A stretch of DNA of 64,000 bases, from the NCBI GenBank assembly GCA_016296065.1, contig JAEDKA010000001.1:62001-126000 (forward strand), read 5' to 3'. A program made the translations under genes and the position numbers. Numbering within the stretch: position 1 is the first letter of the stretch; each line of letters opens with the position of its first letter. Source of the DNA: Kiritimatiellia bacterium. GTDB lineage: Bacteria; Verrucomicrobiota; Kiritimatiellia; RFP12; UBA1067. The notes under the pieces are model-generated. The model searched no databases. It worked only from the letters and a program-made list of their open reading frames with translations, and was not told the DNA's origin. Below are positions 9,801 through 19,034 of the stretch, one piece after another.

Positions 9801-10822
9801 GTCCTACGGTCACCATGAGCAATTCCACCATTTCGTGCGAATGGAACTGCACCCTTGGCAGCGCCGGATTCGCGAGCGTAACCCTCGATGCCGACGACTC
9901 CGTGTTCAACATCGAGCGGAACGTCACCATTGCGGCGAGCAAATTCAACGCCGATTTCCACGGGAAAACAGCTGCGTTCTCCGCAAGCTACAATTCAGGT
10001 TCCGAGGGTGGCTGGATTGCATCCCATAACCATCCGCAGGGCACGATCATGTTCCGTGACGGGGCTTCGATGAAAACGACACTTGGAATCCGCTTTGCCG
10101 GTTCCCAGCTCGAAGTGAAGTTCGACGGCGGCACGTTCGAGATACTTCCGCACAACACGGCGGAATGCAAGACGGCTACATCCACCTGGGTGAACGCCAA
10201 CCGCGGCATCGAGACGACCGGAGCCGGAATGTCCGTCAAGATCGCCGAGGGGTCGACGCACGACTTCAACTTCCCGGTGAAGGGAACGGGTTCCGTGACG
10301 AAGACGGGTGCAGGAACGTTCAAGCTCGTCGCGCCGCGCACGGCGGGCGAGAAGCTCCTCCAGTACACGGGCGGTACGGTCGTCTCCAACGGCACGCTCG
10401 TCGTGGACGGATCGCTTGTCGCGGACGGCGCGAAGTCGTTCGAGGTCGCAGAGGGCGCGACGCTTGACCTTAACGAATCGACGCTTGCAAGCGCGACAAT
10501 CTCGGGCGCTGGTGTCGTCACGAACGGCACGCTCTCTGCGGCGACGATCGCCTACGACGCCGATGCGGTGCTCACCTTCGAGGATGTTGCGTTCAACGGC
10601 GCGCTCACGGTGGACTTCGGCTGCACGGCGGAGAATCCTCTCGACAGTGATGCCGGCAGAGCGGGCATCACCGTCGCGCACTACACCGGTGGGGCGCCGG
10701 TCATCGCGAAGGTCGTTCCGGCCAACACCGGCATTGTCCGCGCCAAGGCGAAGGTGGAGTGCAACGAAGGCGATATTGTCGTGACCGTCGTGCAGAGTGG
10801 ACTGCAGGTGTACATCCGCTGA
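6884..10822 (+). CDS. Giant secreted beta-strand-repeat (autotransporter-passenger-like) surface protein
   Basis: The 1312-residue product begins with a signal peptide (SSALSFAAFSAQ). It consists of Gly/Asn/Ser/Thr-rich beta-strand repeats. Blocks such as KSGSGKLVVSGNNSGFTGSF followed by SGTLEV match the autotransporter-associated beta-strand repeat pattern, which forms a parallel beta-solenoid. No outer-membrane beta-barrel is present. The protein instead ends QSGLQVYIR, a short tail shared with the other big surface proteins here. The last about 600 residues are closely similar to those of the protein at 14470-19011, while the first half has diverged. It is alone in its transcription unit. 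A surface adhesin or glycan-binding role is inferred; nothing enzymatic is visible. Confidence 0.82.
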   Translation: MPQKTIKTLLFATSSALSFAAFSAQIYWKSTVTEGYIDTTGDSSGWTGGVVPGNGDAGEFNNSLSANTTYTVKIPTEGGSFTFPASIGGAAIPQGTKVVFDATGTKWVMSTTPGTAWTKAVLEFSDASGDIFGIQNRDASKDSDYYGLSLDDGKISYEHDADGYVVKLESGTIDAYNLPGGGTSLHSLRLLYSNGSSNNRVVFGAGTKSVFQSVVIGGRSQGGYVLVEGGEHKIYNGLKVGGWNDAPNAELRITGGTLSAMASGGSVDVGGAACPARIVVSGTGEFTNDVGSVYCPNNSGANGTIELSGNAKWIHARVFGLALGHSGGTGSISMGDNAVFLSPGGINVGDSANGTGSILIKDEAEMSVSTITLSHAANTTSELTMLGGTLKLASNASITSGNGSPFKGGAGTVKCLFDGGTIIPGGNDSQTVQSVPAVELGVNGVTVDTGSNGNVKWSAKTQNAKDSQNKDVAGLFVKDGSGVLIVRMSETDNSAVAPYNGRPLNSEHANTFVKTGTLRFDNQNATDGYCRFGNNVTVNGGATLSTEYNGCTRLKMNTLTLGGETGTATVKLDFGDVVEIDAADGLAVVGSAQVDISNWTSAAVGSEYTVFKCAGSVPLGVLSRIVIYGVSNRDYAWKTATDEGGNTLCNIYVAEEGMLPLTITYANDAVTTNGLGTAVTAIVAEQSGTQVGDITLARGTSVSVAEDMTLNLTGDMTGGGTLLTKSGSGKLVVSGNNSGFTGSFVSQSGTLEVKSRDALGPQTLTSPLVLGNGTFKYSSSDPATFNAALKLSGNIAGKAVILDNTGDLTFNGLVHEKGLLVKKGAGALAFDLPAGTYYLGHDNIDGDGGEHDGDLVLPESGDAPETNTGMYGVTIAEGALKIKGTGADGASKTQVNTDNTIIVGTGYAAQVAPAVVVENARMEFGKGSRHGTIMARYPVASPVPEIHLTNAFFHANFPTFGRHTSTGGVSDIGPTVTMSNSTISCEWNCTLGSAGFASVTLDADDSVFNIERNVTIAASKFNADFHGKTAAFSASYNSGSEGGWIASHNHPQGTIMFRDGASMKTTLGIRFAGSQLEVKFDGGTFEILPHNTAECKTATSTWVNANRGIETTGAGMSVKIAEGSTHDFNFPVKGTGSVTKTGAGTFKLVAPRTAGEKLLQYTGGTVVSNGTLVVDGSLVADGAKSFEVAEGATLDLNESTLASATISGAGVVTNGTLSAATIAYDADAVLTFEDVAFNGALTVDFGCTAENPLDSDAGRAGITVAHYTGGAPVIAKVVPANTGIVRAKAKVECNEGDIVVTVVQSGLQVYIR

Positions 10823-10849
10823 TGCGTCAGGAGTTGCCGTCATGTCTGG

Positions 10850-10881
10850 AGGCGCCGTGTGCTTAATTTGCGCCGGCGCCT
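10850..10881 (+). terminator. Hairpin after the first surface-protein gene
   Basis: AGGCGCCG at 10850-10857 pairs with CGGCGCCT at 10874-10881 around a 16-nt loop. It lies just after the stop codon at 10822 and before the next promoter at 10888. No strong T-run is present, so its activity as an intrinsic terminator is uncertain. Confidence 0.4.
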
Positions 10882-10887
10882 CATGTT

Positions 10888-11017
10888 TGCGCAAAATTCA
10901 CGGTTATTTGTGCGTTTTGTTCACGGCGAGGGTGGTGGAAAAATTGTATAATGTTAGCGTAAATCCGAGGTGTAGGATTTGCATTGCGTTTTAAACATAA
11001 AAACGAAAGGTCGAATA
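10888..11017 (+). promoter_or_regulatory. Tandem-box promoter, copy 3
   Basis: The distal box TGCGCAAAATTCACG lies at 10888-10902, the proximal box TGCGTTTTGTTCACG at 10911-10925, and TATAAT at 10947-10952 after 21 bp. The predicted +1 near 10959 gives a 59-nt leader, the longest of the ten, with GAAAGG about 10 nt before ATG 11018. Confidence 0.82.
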
Positions 11018-14000
11018 ATGAAACGAACGATGGCAGCTGTCGGTATGTCGCTCATGGCGATATCGGCTTTTGCGGCGCTCGACGAAATCGAGCTCAAGGA
11101 CTGGATGCTTCAGGACGCAACGGTCGTCGAGGCGCAGGCGAAGAAGGAGGGTTGGTTCAAGTACAACTCCGCCTGCCAGACGACCGAGGGCGAGAAGCTG
11201 TCGCTGAACGGATACGACGCGAAGGGCTGGTACAAGGCGACCGTTCCCGGAACGGTCCTCACCACGCTCGTCGACAACGGAGTCTATCCCGAGCCCACGT
11301 ACGGCGAGAACAACCGCCCCGAGATCATCCCCGACGACCTCTGCAGGAAGGACTGGTGGTACCGCACGAAGGTCCGCGTTCCGGACAGCTTCAAGGACAA
11401 GACCGTCTGGCTGAACTTCGACGGCATCAACTACCACGCCGAGATATGGGTGAACGGACGCATCACCGGCCGCATGACGGGCGCGTTCAAGCGCGCGTCG
11501 TTCGACCTCGCGAAGAGCGGCGACGCAAAGGCGGGGAAGGACATCTCCATCGCCGTCAGAATCTCGCCGCAGCCGACGGTCGGCGTGCCGAGCGAGCACA
11601 CGATGGGCACGACGGGCGGACCGTGCGGAGGCGTCGCGCGCCTTGACGGTCCCACTTTCGGGTGCTGCGTCGGCTGGGACTGGCTCAGCGGAGTCCGCGA
11701 CCGCGAGGCGGGGCTCTGGCGCAAGGTGACGCTTTCCGCGACCGGCGACGCGAAGATTCTCGATCCGCAGGTCGTGACGGACCTCCCTGCGCTTCCGAAG
11801 CTCGACACGGCGACGGTGTGCGTTAACGTTCCTGTCAGGAACCTTTCCGAGAAGCCTCTCGAAGGGACGGTCACCGTTGCGTTCGACGACGTTAAGATCT
11901 CCAAGAAGGTCGCGCTTGGGCCCTCCGAGACGAAGACGGTCGCGTTCGCTCCTGCCGAGTTCGCCGCGCTCAACGTGAAGAATCCGAAGCTGTGGTGGCC
12001 CAACGGACTCGGCGAGCCCGCGCTCCACGATATGAAGATATCGCTTTCCGCGGCTGGGAAGGACAGCGACGAGAAGTCCCTCAAGTTCGGCATCCGCAAG
12101 TTCGACTACTTCGCCGGGAACAAGCCAGAGTTCGCGCTCGCCGTAAACGGTGTGAGGGTGTTCATGAAGGGCGGCAACTGGGGCCTTGACGAGATGCTCA
12201 AGCGCATCCGCCGCGACAGGATCGACGCGCAGGTCCGGCTCCACCGCGAGGAGAACTTCAACATGATCCGCGACTGGGGCGGGATGAGCCAGAGCGAAGA
12301 GCTCGCCGACGCGTGCGACAAGTACGGCATCATGCTCTGGGAGGACTTCTGGCAGTTCAACTCGATCGATCCCGTAAACACGGACTTCTACTTCACGCAC
12401 GTGAAGGACACCATCCTCAGGTTCCGCAACCACGCATCGCTCGTTCTCTGGTGCTCGCGCAACGAGGCGACGCCTCCGAAGTACCTTGACGACGAGATGC
12501 GCTTCCTCCTGAAGGAGCTCGATCCGACGCGCCACTACCAGGCCAATTCCGGCGGCGGATACGGTTTCAACTCCGGAGGTCCGTACGACTGGGCGCCGCC
12601 CGCGCGCTTCTCGCGCTTCATGGATGATCCGTCCTGGAAGAAGCAGGAGACGTTCAAGACCGAGATCGGCGGCGTGTCGATTCCGACGATCGAGTCCCTC
12701 ATGTCGATGTTCCCGAAGGAGGACTGGGAGGGCTTCACGGACGCGTGGGGCGAGCACAACATGTGCGCCGGCGGCGGCAGGAAGTATCCGCGCTTCATGG
12801 CCACGCGCTACGGCGAGATCCGTAACTTCGCCGACTTCGCCCGCAAGGCGCAGCTCATGAACTACGAGACGCACCGCGCGATCTACGAGGGGCGCATCGG
12901 ACGCATGTTCGAGCCGATGGAGGGTGCTCTCCTGTGGATGAGCATCCCGGCGCAGCCGAGCCTCATCTGGCAGTCGTTTACCTACGACCTCGACACGCAC
13001 GCAACGTACTTCGGCATCAAGAAGGGCTGCGAGCCGCGCCATGTGTTCTTCAACGAGTCGGCCGAGGGTGGAATGGTCCAGGCGGTCAACCATGGCCGCA
13101 CGCCGTTCGAGGGCAAGGCCAAGTTCTCGATCTACAACCTCGACGCGACGCTTGTCGGAACGCAGGAGTTCGCCGTGAAGCTCGGCCCTGCGCAGAAGAT
13201 GAAGCTCGGTGACGTCAAGTGGCCGGAGAACCTCTCGAAGGTCCACTTCATGAAGGCGGAGCTCTTCGACGCCGCCGGTAAGCTCGTCACCGACAACTTC
13301 TACTGGCACAACCGCGCGTGCAACCCCGCGAAGGCTGACGAGCTGCGCGACGACAACAAGATTGTCCGCTACGACGACCTCAAGGACCTCGATACGCTTC
13401 CGAATGTTACGCTCGAGGCCAAGGCGAAGTCCGCCGTGCGCGAGGGCAAGACGCTCGTCGCTGTCGAGCTCAGGAATCCGTCCAAGTCCGTGGCGCTTAT
13501 GGCGCACATCCAGCTCCGCGGCGCGAAGACGGCCAAGCGCGTCCTTCCGACGACGTACTCCGACAACTACGTGTCGCTCCTTCCTGGTGAGACGAAGAGG
13601 CTCGTCGCGCAGTGCGACACCGTGCAGCTCAACGGCGAGCAGCCGTTCGTGACGGTCGACGGATGGAACGTCACAGTCGCGAAGAGCGACATGGTGGGTC
13701 CGAACGAGATCGCCTCTCCCGACGCGAAGGAGTGGGCGCACCAGAAGGGCTTCGGGTTCCTTCCAAAGCCTCTCGTCGCGAAGAAAGTCGTGCGCATCAA
13801 CTGCGGCGGATACAACCGCGGAAACTTTGAGAAGGACCCTGGCTTCCTCGAGGCGCCGGTAGGGTTCCGCACCGAGCCCATGGACCTCTCCGATTGCCCA
13901 GACGCCGGACCCGAAGACATGTACCGCACGGTCCGCTGGGGCGAGTCGGTCTACTCCAACCTCCTCTCCAAGGCAAACGCGCCGTACACGGTCCGTCTCC

Positions 14001-14248
14001 ACTTCGCGGAGAGCGAGAAGTCCAAGTGCGACGGAAAGAATATGATGGACGTCCTTGCGAACGGCGAGCCGATCCTCACGAACTTCGATCCCGCTTTCGC
14101 AGGACTCTACAAGGCCGGCGTCAAGGAGGTCAAGCACGTCAAGTCCGACGCGAAGGGCTACGTGAACCTCTCGTTCGTGAAGGGCAAGAAGGTCGGCAAC
14201 GAGTCGCGTGATCCGCGCATCAACGGATACGAGATCATACCCGAGTGA
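11018..14248 (+). CDS. GH2 glycosidase (beta-mannosidase / exo-beta-glucosaminidase group) with C-terminal malectin domain
   Basis: The 1076-residue enzyme starts at ATG 11018, the codon matching the ribosome site and signal peptide (MSLMAISAFAAL); the open frame extends upstream without these. A jelly-roll sugar-binding domain (DWWYRTKVRVP, HAEIWVNG) and Ig-like domains precede the TIM barrel. CSRNEATPP provides the acid/base Glu483 and FKTEIGGVS the nucleophile Glu549. The layout resembles GH2 beta-mannosidases and exo-beta-D-glucosaminidases more than LacZ. From about residue 925, VVRINCGGYN begins a malectin-like carbohydrate-binding domain reaching the C-terminus. It is a single-gene unit between its own promoter and a strong terminator. 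Confidence 0.87.
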   Translation: MKRTMAAVGMSLMAISAFAALDEIELKDWMLQDATVVEAQAKKEGWFKYNSACQTTEGEKLSLNGYDAKGWYKATVPGTVLTTLVDNGVYPEPTYGENNRPEIIPDDLCRKDWWYRTKVRVPDSFKDKTVWLNFDGINYHAEIWVNGRITGRMTGAFKRASFDLAKSGDAKAGKDISIAVRISPQPTVGVPSEHTMGTTGGPCGGVARLDGPTFGCCVGWDWLSGVRDREAGLWRKVTLSATGDAKILDPQVVTDLPALPKLDTATVCVNVPVRNLSEKPLEGTVTVAFDDVKISKKVALGPSETKTVAFAPAEFAALNVKNPKLWWPNGLGEPALHDMKISLSAAGKDSDEKSLKFGIRKFDYFAGNKPEFALAVNGVRVFMKGGNWGLDEMLKRIRRDRIDAQVRLHREENFNMIRDWGGMSQSEELADACDKYGIMLWEDFWQFNSIDPVNTDFYFTHVKDTILRFRNHASLVLWCSRNEATPPKYLDDEMRFLLKELDPTRHYQANSGGGYGFNSGGPYDWAPPARFSRFMDDPSWKKQETFKTEIGGVSIPTIESLMSMFPKEDWEGFTDAWGEHNMCAGGGRKYPRFMATRYGEIRNFADFARKAQLMNYETHRAIYEGRIGRMFEPMEGALLWMSIPAQPSLIWQSFTYDLDTHATYFGIKKGCEPRHVFFNESAEGGMVQAVNHGRTPFEGKAKFSIYNLDATLVGTQEFAVKLGPAQKMKLGDVKWPENLSKVHFMKAELFDAAGKLVTDNFYWHNRACNPAKADELRDDNKIVRYDDLKDLDTLPNVTLEAKAKSAVREGKTLVAVELRNPSKSVALMAHIQLRGAKTAKRVLPTTYSDNYVSLLPGETKRLVAQCDTVQLNGEQPFVTVDGWNVTVAKSDMVGPNEIASPDAKEWAHQKGFGFLPKPLVAKKVVRINCGGYNRGNFEKDPGFLEAPVGFRTEPMDLSDCPDAGPEDMYRTVRWGESVYSNLLSKANAPYTVRLHFAESEKSKCDGKNMMDVLANGEPILTNFDPAFAGLYKAGVKEVKHVKSDAKGYVNLSFVKGKKVGNESRDPRINGYEIIPE

Positions 14249-14282
14249 CATCGGCGAAACTCATTCCGGGTGCATAATGCGT

Positions 14283-14317
14283 CCGCGCGGCACATCTGCC
14301 GCGCGGGCGCTTTTTTT
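14283..14317 (+). terminator. Rho-independent terminator
   Basis: CCGCGCGGCA at 14283-14292 pairs perfectly with TGCCGCGCGG at 14297-14306 around CATC, and seven T's follow at 14311-14317. The same stem recurs at 61115-61142, so it is a dispersed terminator family. Confidence 0.9.
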
Positions 14318-14375
14318 CTGCATTCAGATCTGAATTTTCCGGTTGGTGATAGGCATTTTCCGGAAAAGATTCTGT

Positions 14376-14469
14376 TGCGCAAATTTCACGATTGTTTTTG
14401 CGCGAAATTCGTTCTTTGCCTGCGGCTGTTTTGTTACAATATAGGCGATCATTGACCAAGGAGGATCGA
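14376..14469 (+). promoter_or_regulatory. Tandem-box promoter, copy 4
   Basis: The distal box TGCGCAAATTTCACG lies at 14376-14390, the proximal box TGCGCGAAATTCGTT at 14399-14413, and TACAAT at 14435-14440 after 21 bp. The predicted +1 near 14447 gives a 23-nt leader that contains a full AGGAGG ribosome site before ATG 14470. Confidence 0.8.
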
Positions 14470-17400
14470 ATGAAACTTGCATCTAGCAAATCATATATTA
14501 AATCCATCTCGTCCATGAGATGCCTTGCGGCGGCGGCAGTAGCTGGCGTTGCGGCGTTTTCCGCCAACGCAACCGAGAGAACTTGGCAGCCGCAGGGCGG
14601 CTCCACCGACATCAGCGCACAGAGCAACTGGGGCGGAACGCTTCCCGGCAACGGAGACAGGAAAAAATTCGCGGACGGTGGATACGCAAGCGACTATACG
14701 GTAACTATTCCGGCGGCCACGGCGGAGAACCCGTATCGCGACTATGCCGGACTTGTATTTGACGCCGTCACCGACGGACAGACCGTGACGCTGGACGCGA
14801 CAGGTACGTCGTGGGTGCAGATGGGCGATGCGGGCCAGGCGTGGCAGGACAATGTTCCGTTCCGCGTCCGCTCTTGGGACCACATCTTCGACATCGACAA
14901 CGCGCACAACACGGAGAACCCCGCGAACAACTTCGGCTTTTCGCTTACGGACGGAACGATCTCGTTCAAGCGCGACTTGACGAATGGCTCCGTGCTGACC
15001 TTCAACGGCGACTTCAACATGGCGGTCGCCCCCGATGGCACGGAGAATGCGCACAGGACGGTTCTCTTCCATGATACAAACGCCAACAGCAAGAATTCCA
15101 AGATCATCTTTCACAGCGGCGAGTCGACGCTGCGGTGGATACAGTTTCGCGGCAAGACGGAGGGCAACGAGTTCCGCGTCGACGGAGGAACCCTCCATGT
15201 CCTGAGCGGACTCGCAATCAACGAAGACTCGACAGGCGTCGATACAGATGCGTACATGCACGTGACGGACGACGGCCAGGTGTCCCTTGATTCCGGCTCG
15301 CTGTGGATCGGCCGCAACAACGACGGGCGCGGCGTGCTGCGAATCGACGGGAACGGCAAGTTCACGATAAACAGCGGGACTACAGCCACTTATTTCCCCG
15401 ATGGTTCTGCGCAGACAGGCCTTCTTTCCATCGGAGGGAACGGCGAGTGGAATTCGGTGAAGGACATGAATGTCGGCCATAACGGCGGCACCGCCGACAT
15501 TCTTGTCGAGGGGAACGGCGTCTTCAACCATTCCGGGGCGTTGAACTTCGGCGCCGGAAACGGATGTTCCGTCTCGCTTACTATGCAGGACGACGCATAC
15601 GCCGTTTTGCCGGCCGTTTCGATGATGCGGGACATAGCAGCCGACCAGCAGCGCACGGGCGTCATCACGCTAAAGGACGACGCGGTTCTCGATATCATGG
15701 TGCGGTTCGGAAACTGGGTCAACGGCGCAAGTGGAGACCTCACCATCAACATGTCGGACAACGCAAAGCTCCGTGCGAGCCAGAACGACGGAAACAACTG
15801 GATTCGGTTCGGTGACAACAACACCTCGAAGTTTACTCTCAATCTTGCCGGTGGCACGATCGAGAAGTTCGGCGGCGGTGAACTCGTTCATTTCCAGCTC
15901 AAGGGCGGGGCGGAGAGCGAGTACAACTTCGCCGGCGTGACGCTTGACACTCAGAACTTCGCAATCGAAGGCAAGGCGGATACGTCCGCTCCGGATGCCT
16001 GGCATATCGCCCATCAGACGGCTGGTACTATCAATGTCCGCTGGCATGGCTCGGGCGACGGTCTCGACATCCGCGGCGGAAACGGGCGCAACTGCATGTA
16101 CCTTCTCGAGGGCGGTACGCTCAACGTCGGCAACATGATGCGCGTCGGACATGGCAATACCGACAGCAGCAAACAGTGGCGCTCAGTGTTCCGCCAGACT
16201 GGCGGTCAGGCGAACATCAGCGCGAATGTCAATATGTGCGACTCCGCTACGATGGCCGAATTCGAGCTTCTCGGCGGGCGTACGCGTCTTACTTCCCTGC
16301 GCGGCTGGAACCAGAGCGTTGCGCGCAACGCCAACGGTGCCTGGGCGACGGCGCTCTTCGACGGCGGCACCATCGAGCCGTGGGCGGATGGATATGAAGT
16401 CATCTACACGATGCCGGAGCTTCGTCTCGGTGCGAAGGGGTTGACGATCGACACTGTCGGATATGCTGAGACGCGCATCGCGGCGAAGTTCCAGAACGAG
16501 GGCGAGGGGACGGAAGACGAAGTTGACGGACTGTTCGTCAAGACCGGTGCAGGCACCCTCAAGGCCAAGATGGTCGAGACAAACGGACTTTATGTCAACC
16601 GTGATCTGCGTAGCTATCATGCCTTCACGCGCGTCGATCAAGGCACGCTTCTTCTATCTGACGCCGCCGATGCCGCATTTGGCAAGAACATCATCGTGAA
16701 GGGCGGCGCGACGCTCTCGCTCGCGGGCACTGCCCAGACGCTCACGGTCGATACGCTCACGCTCGGCGACGGGAACGGAGTGGCGGCCCTGGCTCTTGAT
16801 GCCGGCGACAAGATAGTCGTCAATGCCGAAAACGGACTTTCGGTGAACGCTGCGATGGTTGATTTCTCGTCTGTGACGGTTAACGACATCTATCCCGTCT
16901 TCGTCTGCGCCGGTGCCGTCGATATTGCGGCGGTGAGCGACATCAACATCATTCCGAACGCGGACCATGACTGCGAGTGGACCAGCTCCTATGACGATGG
17001 AACCGGCGTCACGACGTTTTCGATCCACGTTGCCGCCGCAGGGACGATCGGCAAGACCATCACATACGGCAATGGATCCGTCACCACGAACGGAGAAGGC
17101 CGCGTCGCCAGGCTCATCGCGAACGAGACAGGCACGCAGTACGGCCAGCTCGACCTGACGAGCGCCGCTGCCGCGACAGTCGATGCAGGCGCCACGCTGA
17201 CGCTCGGCGGCGATCTTCACATCCCCGCAGGCGGAACTCTTTCGAAGCGCGGCTCCGGCAAGCTCGTCGTCAACGGTGACAATTCCGCTTTCTCCGGGTC
17301 CTTCGCTTCGCATGGCGGAACACTTGAAGTCAGCGACGTGGATGCGCTCGGAAAAGACCCGCTCTCCTTCCCGCTCGTCCTCGGCAACGGCACGTTCAAG

Positions 17401-19011
17401 TACACGGGCGATGCCGTCACGTTCAACGCGGCGCTCAAGTTCCAGGGCGAGACGGCCGGCAAGTCCGTGATTCTCGAGAATGACGGCGACATGACGTTCC
17501 CCGACGTCCAGCACGTGAGCGGAACCTTCGTCAAGAAGGGCGTCGGCGCGCTTACGCTCGATCTCCCCGCGGGTTCGTTCAAGCTCGGCAACGACGCGGT
17601 TGACGGGGATTATGGAATCCAGGACGGGATCGTTGAATTCCCGGCGAGCGGCGATGCACCGGAGTCCAAGACCGGACTCTGCGGCGTGACAATCGCCGAG
17701 GGTACGCTGAAGGTCAAGGGACAGGGCGTCGACAAGACGACTGTGTCCACCGAGAACACGTCTCTCCTCGGCACAGGCTACGCCGCCAAGGCCGCGCCTA
17801 TCCTTGAAGTCGAGGACGCGCGCGTCAACTTCGGCAAGGGTTCCCGCCATAGCCGTATCATGTCGCGGTATCCTGCCGGTGCGCCCGTTCCGGAGATACG
17901 CCTCAAGAACGCCATCTTCAACACGAACAGCGGTTATGTAGGGGCCAGCTCCGACGCGTCCGACCGCCGTGGTCCGATCATCACGATGAAGGACTCCGTA
18001 TTCTTGGGCGACTACAACACCTATCTCGGCGTTGCCGGCTTCGCCAGCCCTGAGGTCGATGCGGACAACTCGAGCTTCATCACCGAGGGAGCGCTTGGAA
18101 TCACCATCGCAGCCGCGAAGCTGACGGCCGACTTCTACGGAACGAACGCGGTGTTCGGATCGTATTCGAAGATCGAGGCTGGGGCGAACTACGGCGGACG
18201 CATCGCCTCCCAGAACCACGTTACCGGCGAGGTGAAGATCCGCGACGGCGCGCGTATGAAGACGACCCGCGGAATCGACTTCGCATTCGGTTCCTTGTCC
18301 GTTGTGTTCGACGGCGGCATCTTCGAGATCGTCTCGCACAATGTTGAATCACAGCGCGCCTGCACGTCGGTCTGGCAAAAGGCGGGAACGGCATTCACGA
18401 CGCAGGGCAAGGGCCTTGAGATCCTCATCGCCGAAGGCTCCACGCACGACTTCAACTTCCCCGTCGTCGGCGAAGGCAGGGTCGTCAAGACGGGCGAGGG
18501 CACGTTCAAGCTCGTCGAGGCGCGCGCTGAGGGCGAGAAGCTCATCCAGTACACGGGCGGAACGGTCGTCTCGAACGGAACGTTCGTCGTCGACGGATCG
18601 CTCGTTGCGGACGGCGCCAAGTCGTTCGAGATATGCGCTGGCGCTGTCCTCGACCTGAACGGCTCTGTGCTCACGAACGCAACGATCGCTGGCGCGGGAC
18701 GGGTTGTGAACGGGACGCTCGTGAACTCGACGCTCGCCTACGACGCCGATGCGCTCACTACATTCGACGGAGTTGAGTTCGACGGTGTGCTCTTCGTCGA
18801 CTTCGGACGAACGGCGGAGGATCCGCTCGACAGGACCGAGGCCAAGGCGGGAATCCTCGTCGCGCACTATGCGGAGGGCACTGTCCCCGAGTTCATGAAG
18901 GTCAAGGCGCTCAACACGGGCATTCCACGCGCGAAGGCAGGCGTGAGCTGCGTTGACGGCGACATTATCATCACAACGGTCCAGACCGGATTCGAAGTGC
19001 GCCTTCGCTGA
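14470..19011 (+). CDS. Giant secreted beta-strand-repeat surface protein, paralogue of the 6884 gene
   Basis: At 1513 residues this is the longest product in the window. The ATG at 14470 is chosen because AGGAGG precedes it and a signal peptide follows (AAAAVAGVAAFSANA); the open frame reaches back to 14392 into the promoter. The body is beta-solenoid-type repeats, with autotransporter-associated strands such as RGSGKLVVNGDNSAFSGSF. The second half, from about residue 860, matches the 6884 protein almost block for block (VLGNGTFKYTG, GKGSRHSRIMSRYP, EGSTHDFNFPV). The first half is longer and diverged. It ends QTGFEVRLR, the shared C-terminal tail, and has no beta-barrel. The GH2 gene 23 bp downstream is probably co-transcribed, suggesting a surface binder paired with an enzyme. 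Confidence 0.82.
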   Translation: MKLASSKSYIKSISSMRCLAAAAVAGVAAFSANATERTWQPQGGSTDISAQSNWGGTLPGNGDRKKFADGGYASDYTVTIPAATAENPYRDYAGLVFDAVTDGQTVTLDATGTSWVQMGDAGQAWQDNVPFRVRSWDHIFDIDNAHNTENPANNFGFSLTDGTISFKRDLTNGSVLTFNGDFNMAVAPDGTENAHRTVLFHDTNANSKNSKIIFHSGESTLRWIQFRGKTEGNEFRVDGGTLHVLSGLAINEDSTGVDTDAYMHVTDDGQVSLDSGSLWIGRNNDGRGVLRIDGNGKFTINSGTTATYFPDGSAQTGLLSIGGNGEWNSVKDMNVGHNGGTADILVEGNGVFNHSGALNFGAGNGCSVSLTMQDDAYAVLPAVSMMRDIAADQQRTGVITLKDDAVLDIMVRFGNWVNGASGDLTINMSDNAKLRASQNDGNNWIRFGDNNTSKFTLNLAGGTIEKFGGGELVHFQLKGGAESEYNFAGVTLDTQNFAIEGKADTSAPDAWHIAHQTAGTINVRWHGSGDGLDIRGGNGRNCMYLLEGGTLNVGNMMRVGHGNTDSSKQWRSVFRQTGGQANISANVNMCDSATMAEFELLGGRTRLTSLRGWNQSVARNANGAWATALFDGGTIEPWADGYEVIYTMPELRLGAKGLTIDTVGYAETRIAAKFQNEGEGTEDEVDGLFVKTGAGTLKAKMVETNGLYVNRDLRSYHAFTRVDQGTLLLSDAADAAFGKNIIVKGGATLSLAGTAQTLTVDTLTLGDGNGVAALALDAGDKIVVNAENGLSVNAAMVDFSSVTVNDIYPVFVCAGAVDIAAVSDINIIPNADHDCEWTSSYDDGTGVTTFSIHVAAAGTIGKTITYGNGSVTTNGEGRVARLIANETGTQYGQLDLTSAAAATVDAGATLTLGGDLHIPAGGTLSKRGSGKLVVNGDNSAFSGSFASHGGTLEVSDVDALGKDPLSFPLVLGNGTFKYTGDAVTFNAALKFQGETAGKSVILENDGDMTFPDVQHVSGTFVKKGVGALTLDLPAGSFKLGNDAVDGDYGIQDGIVEFPASGDAPESKTGLCGVTIAEGTLKVKGQGVDKTTVSTENTSLLGTGYAAKAAPILEVEDARVNFGKGSRHSRIMSRYPAGAPVPEIRLKNAIFNTNSGYVGASSDASDRRGPIITMKDSVFLGDYNTYLGVAGFASPEVDADNSSFITEGALGITIAAAKLTADFYGTNAVFGSYSKIEAGANYGGRIASQNHVTGEVKIRDGARMKTTRGIDFAFGSLSVVFDGGIFEIVSHNVESQRACTSVWQKAGTAFTTQGKGLEILIAEGSTHDFNFPVVGEGRVVKTGEGTFKLVEARAEGEKLIQYTGGTVVSNGTFVVDGSLVADGAKSFEICAGAVLDLNGSVLTNATIAGAGRVVNGTLVNSTLAYDADALTTFDGVEFDGVLFVDFGRTAEDPLDRTEAKAGILVAHYAEGTVPEFMKVKALNTGIPRAKAGVSCVDGDIIITTVQTGFEVRLR

Positions 19012-19034
19012 CGGGCATAAAGGGTAACGGAAAC

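Noticed and set aside
6884..10822. Classical type V autotransporter
   Set aside because: The beta-strand repeats match passengers, but no C-terminal beta-barrel domain is present in either giant protein.
10991..14251. 1086-aa open frame on the minus strand opposite the GH2 gene, and several other long minus-strand frames (for example 24321-27329, 35194-37116, 58830-60818)
   Set aside because: They mirror codon structure of GC-rich plus-strand genes that have clear families, signal peptides and promoters. Their translations are Arg/Val/Leu/Asp-rich without recognisable motifs.
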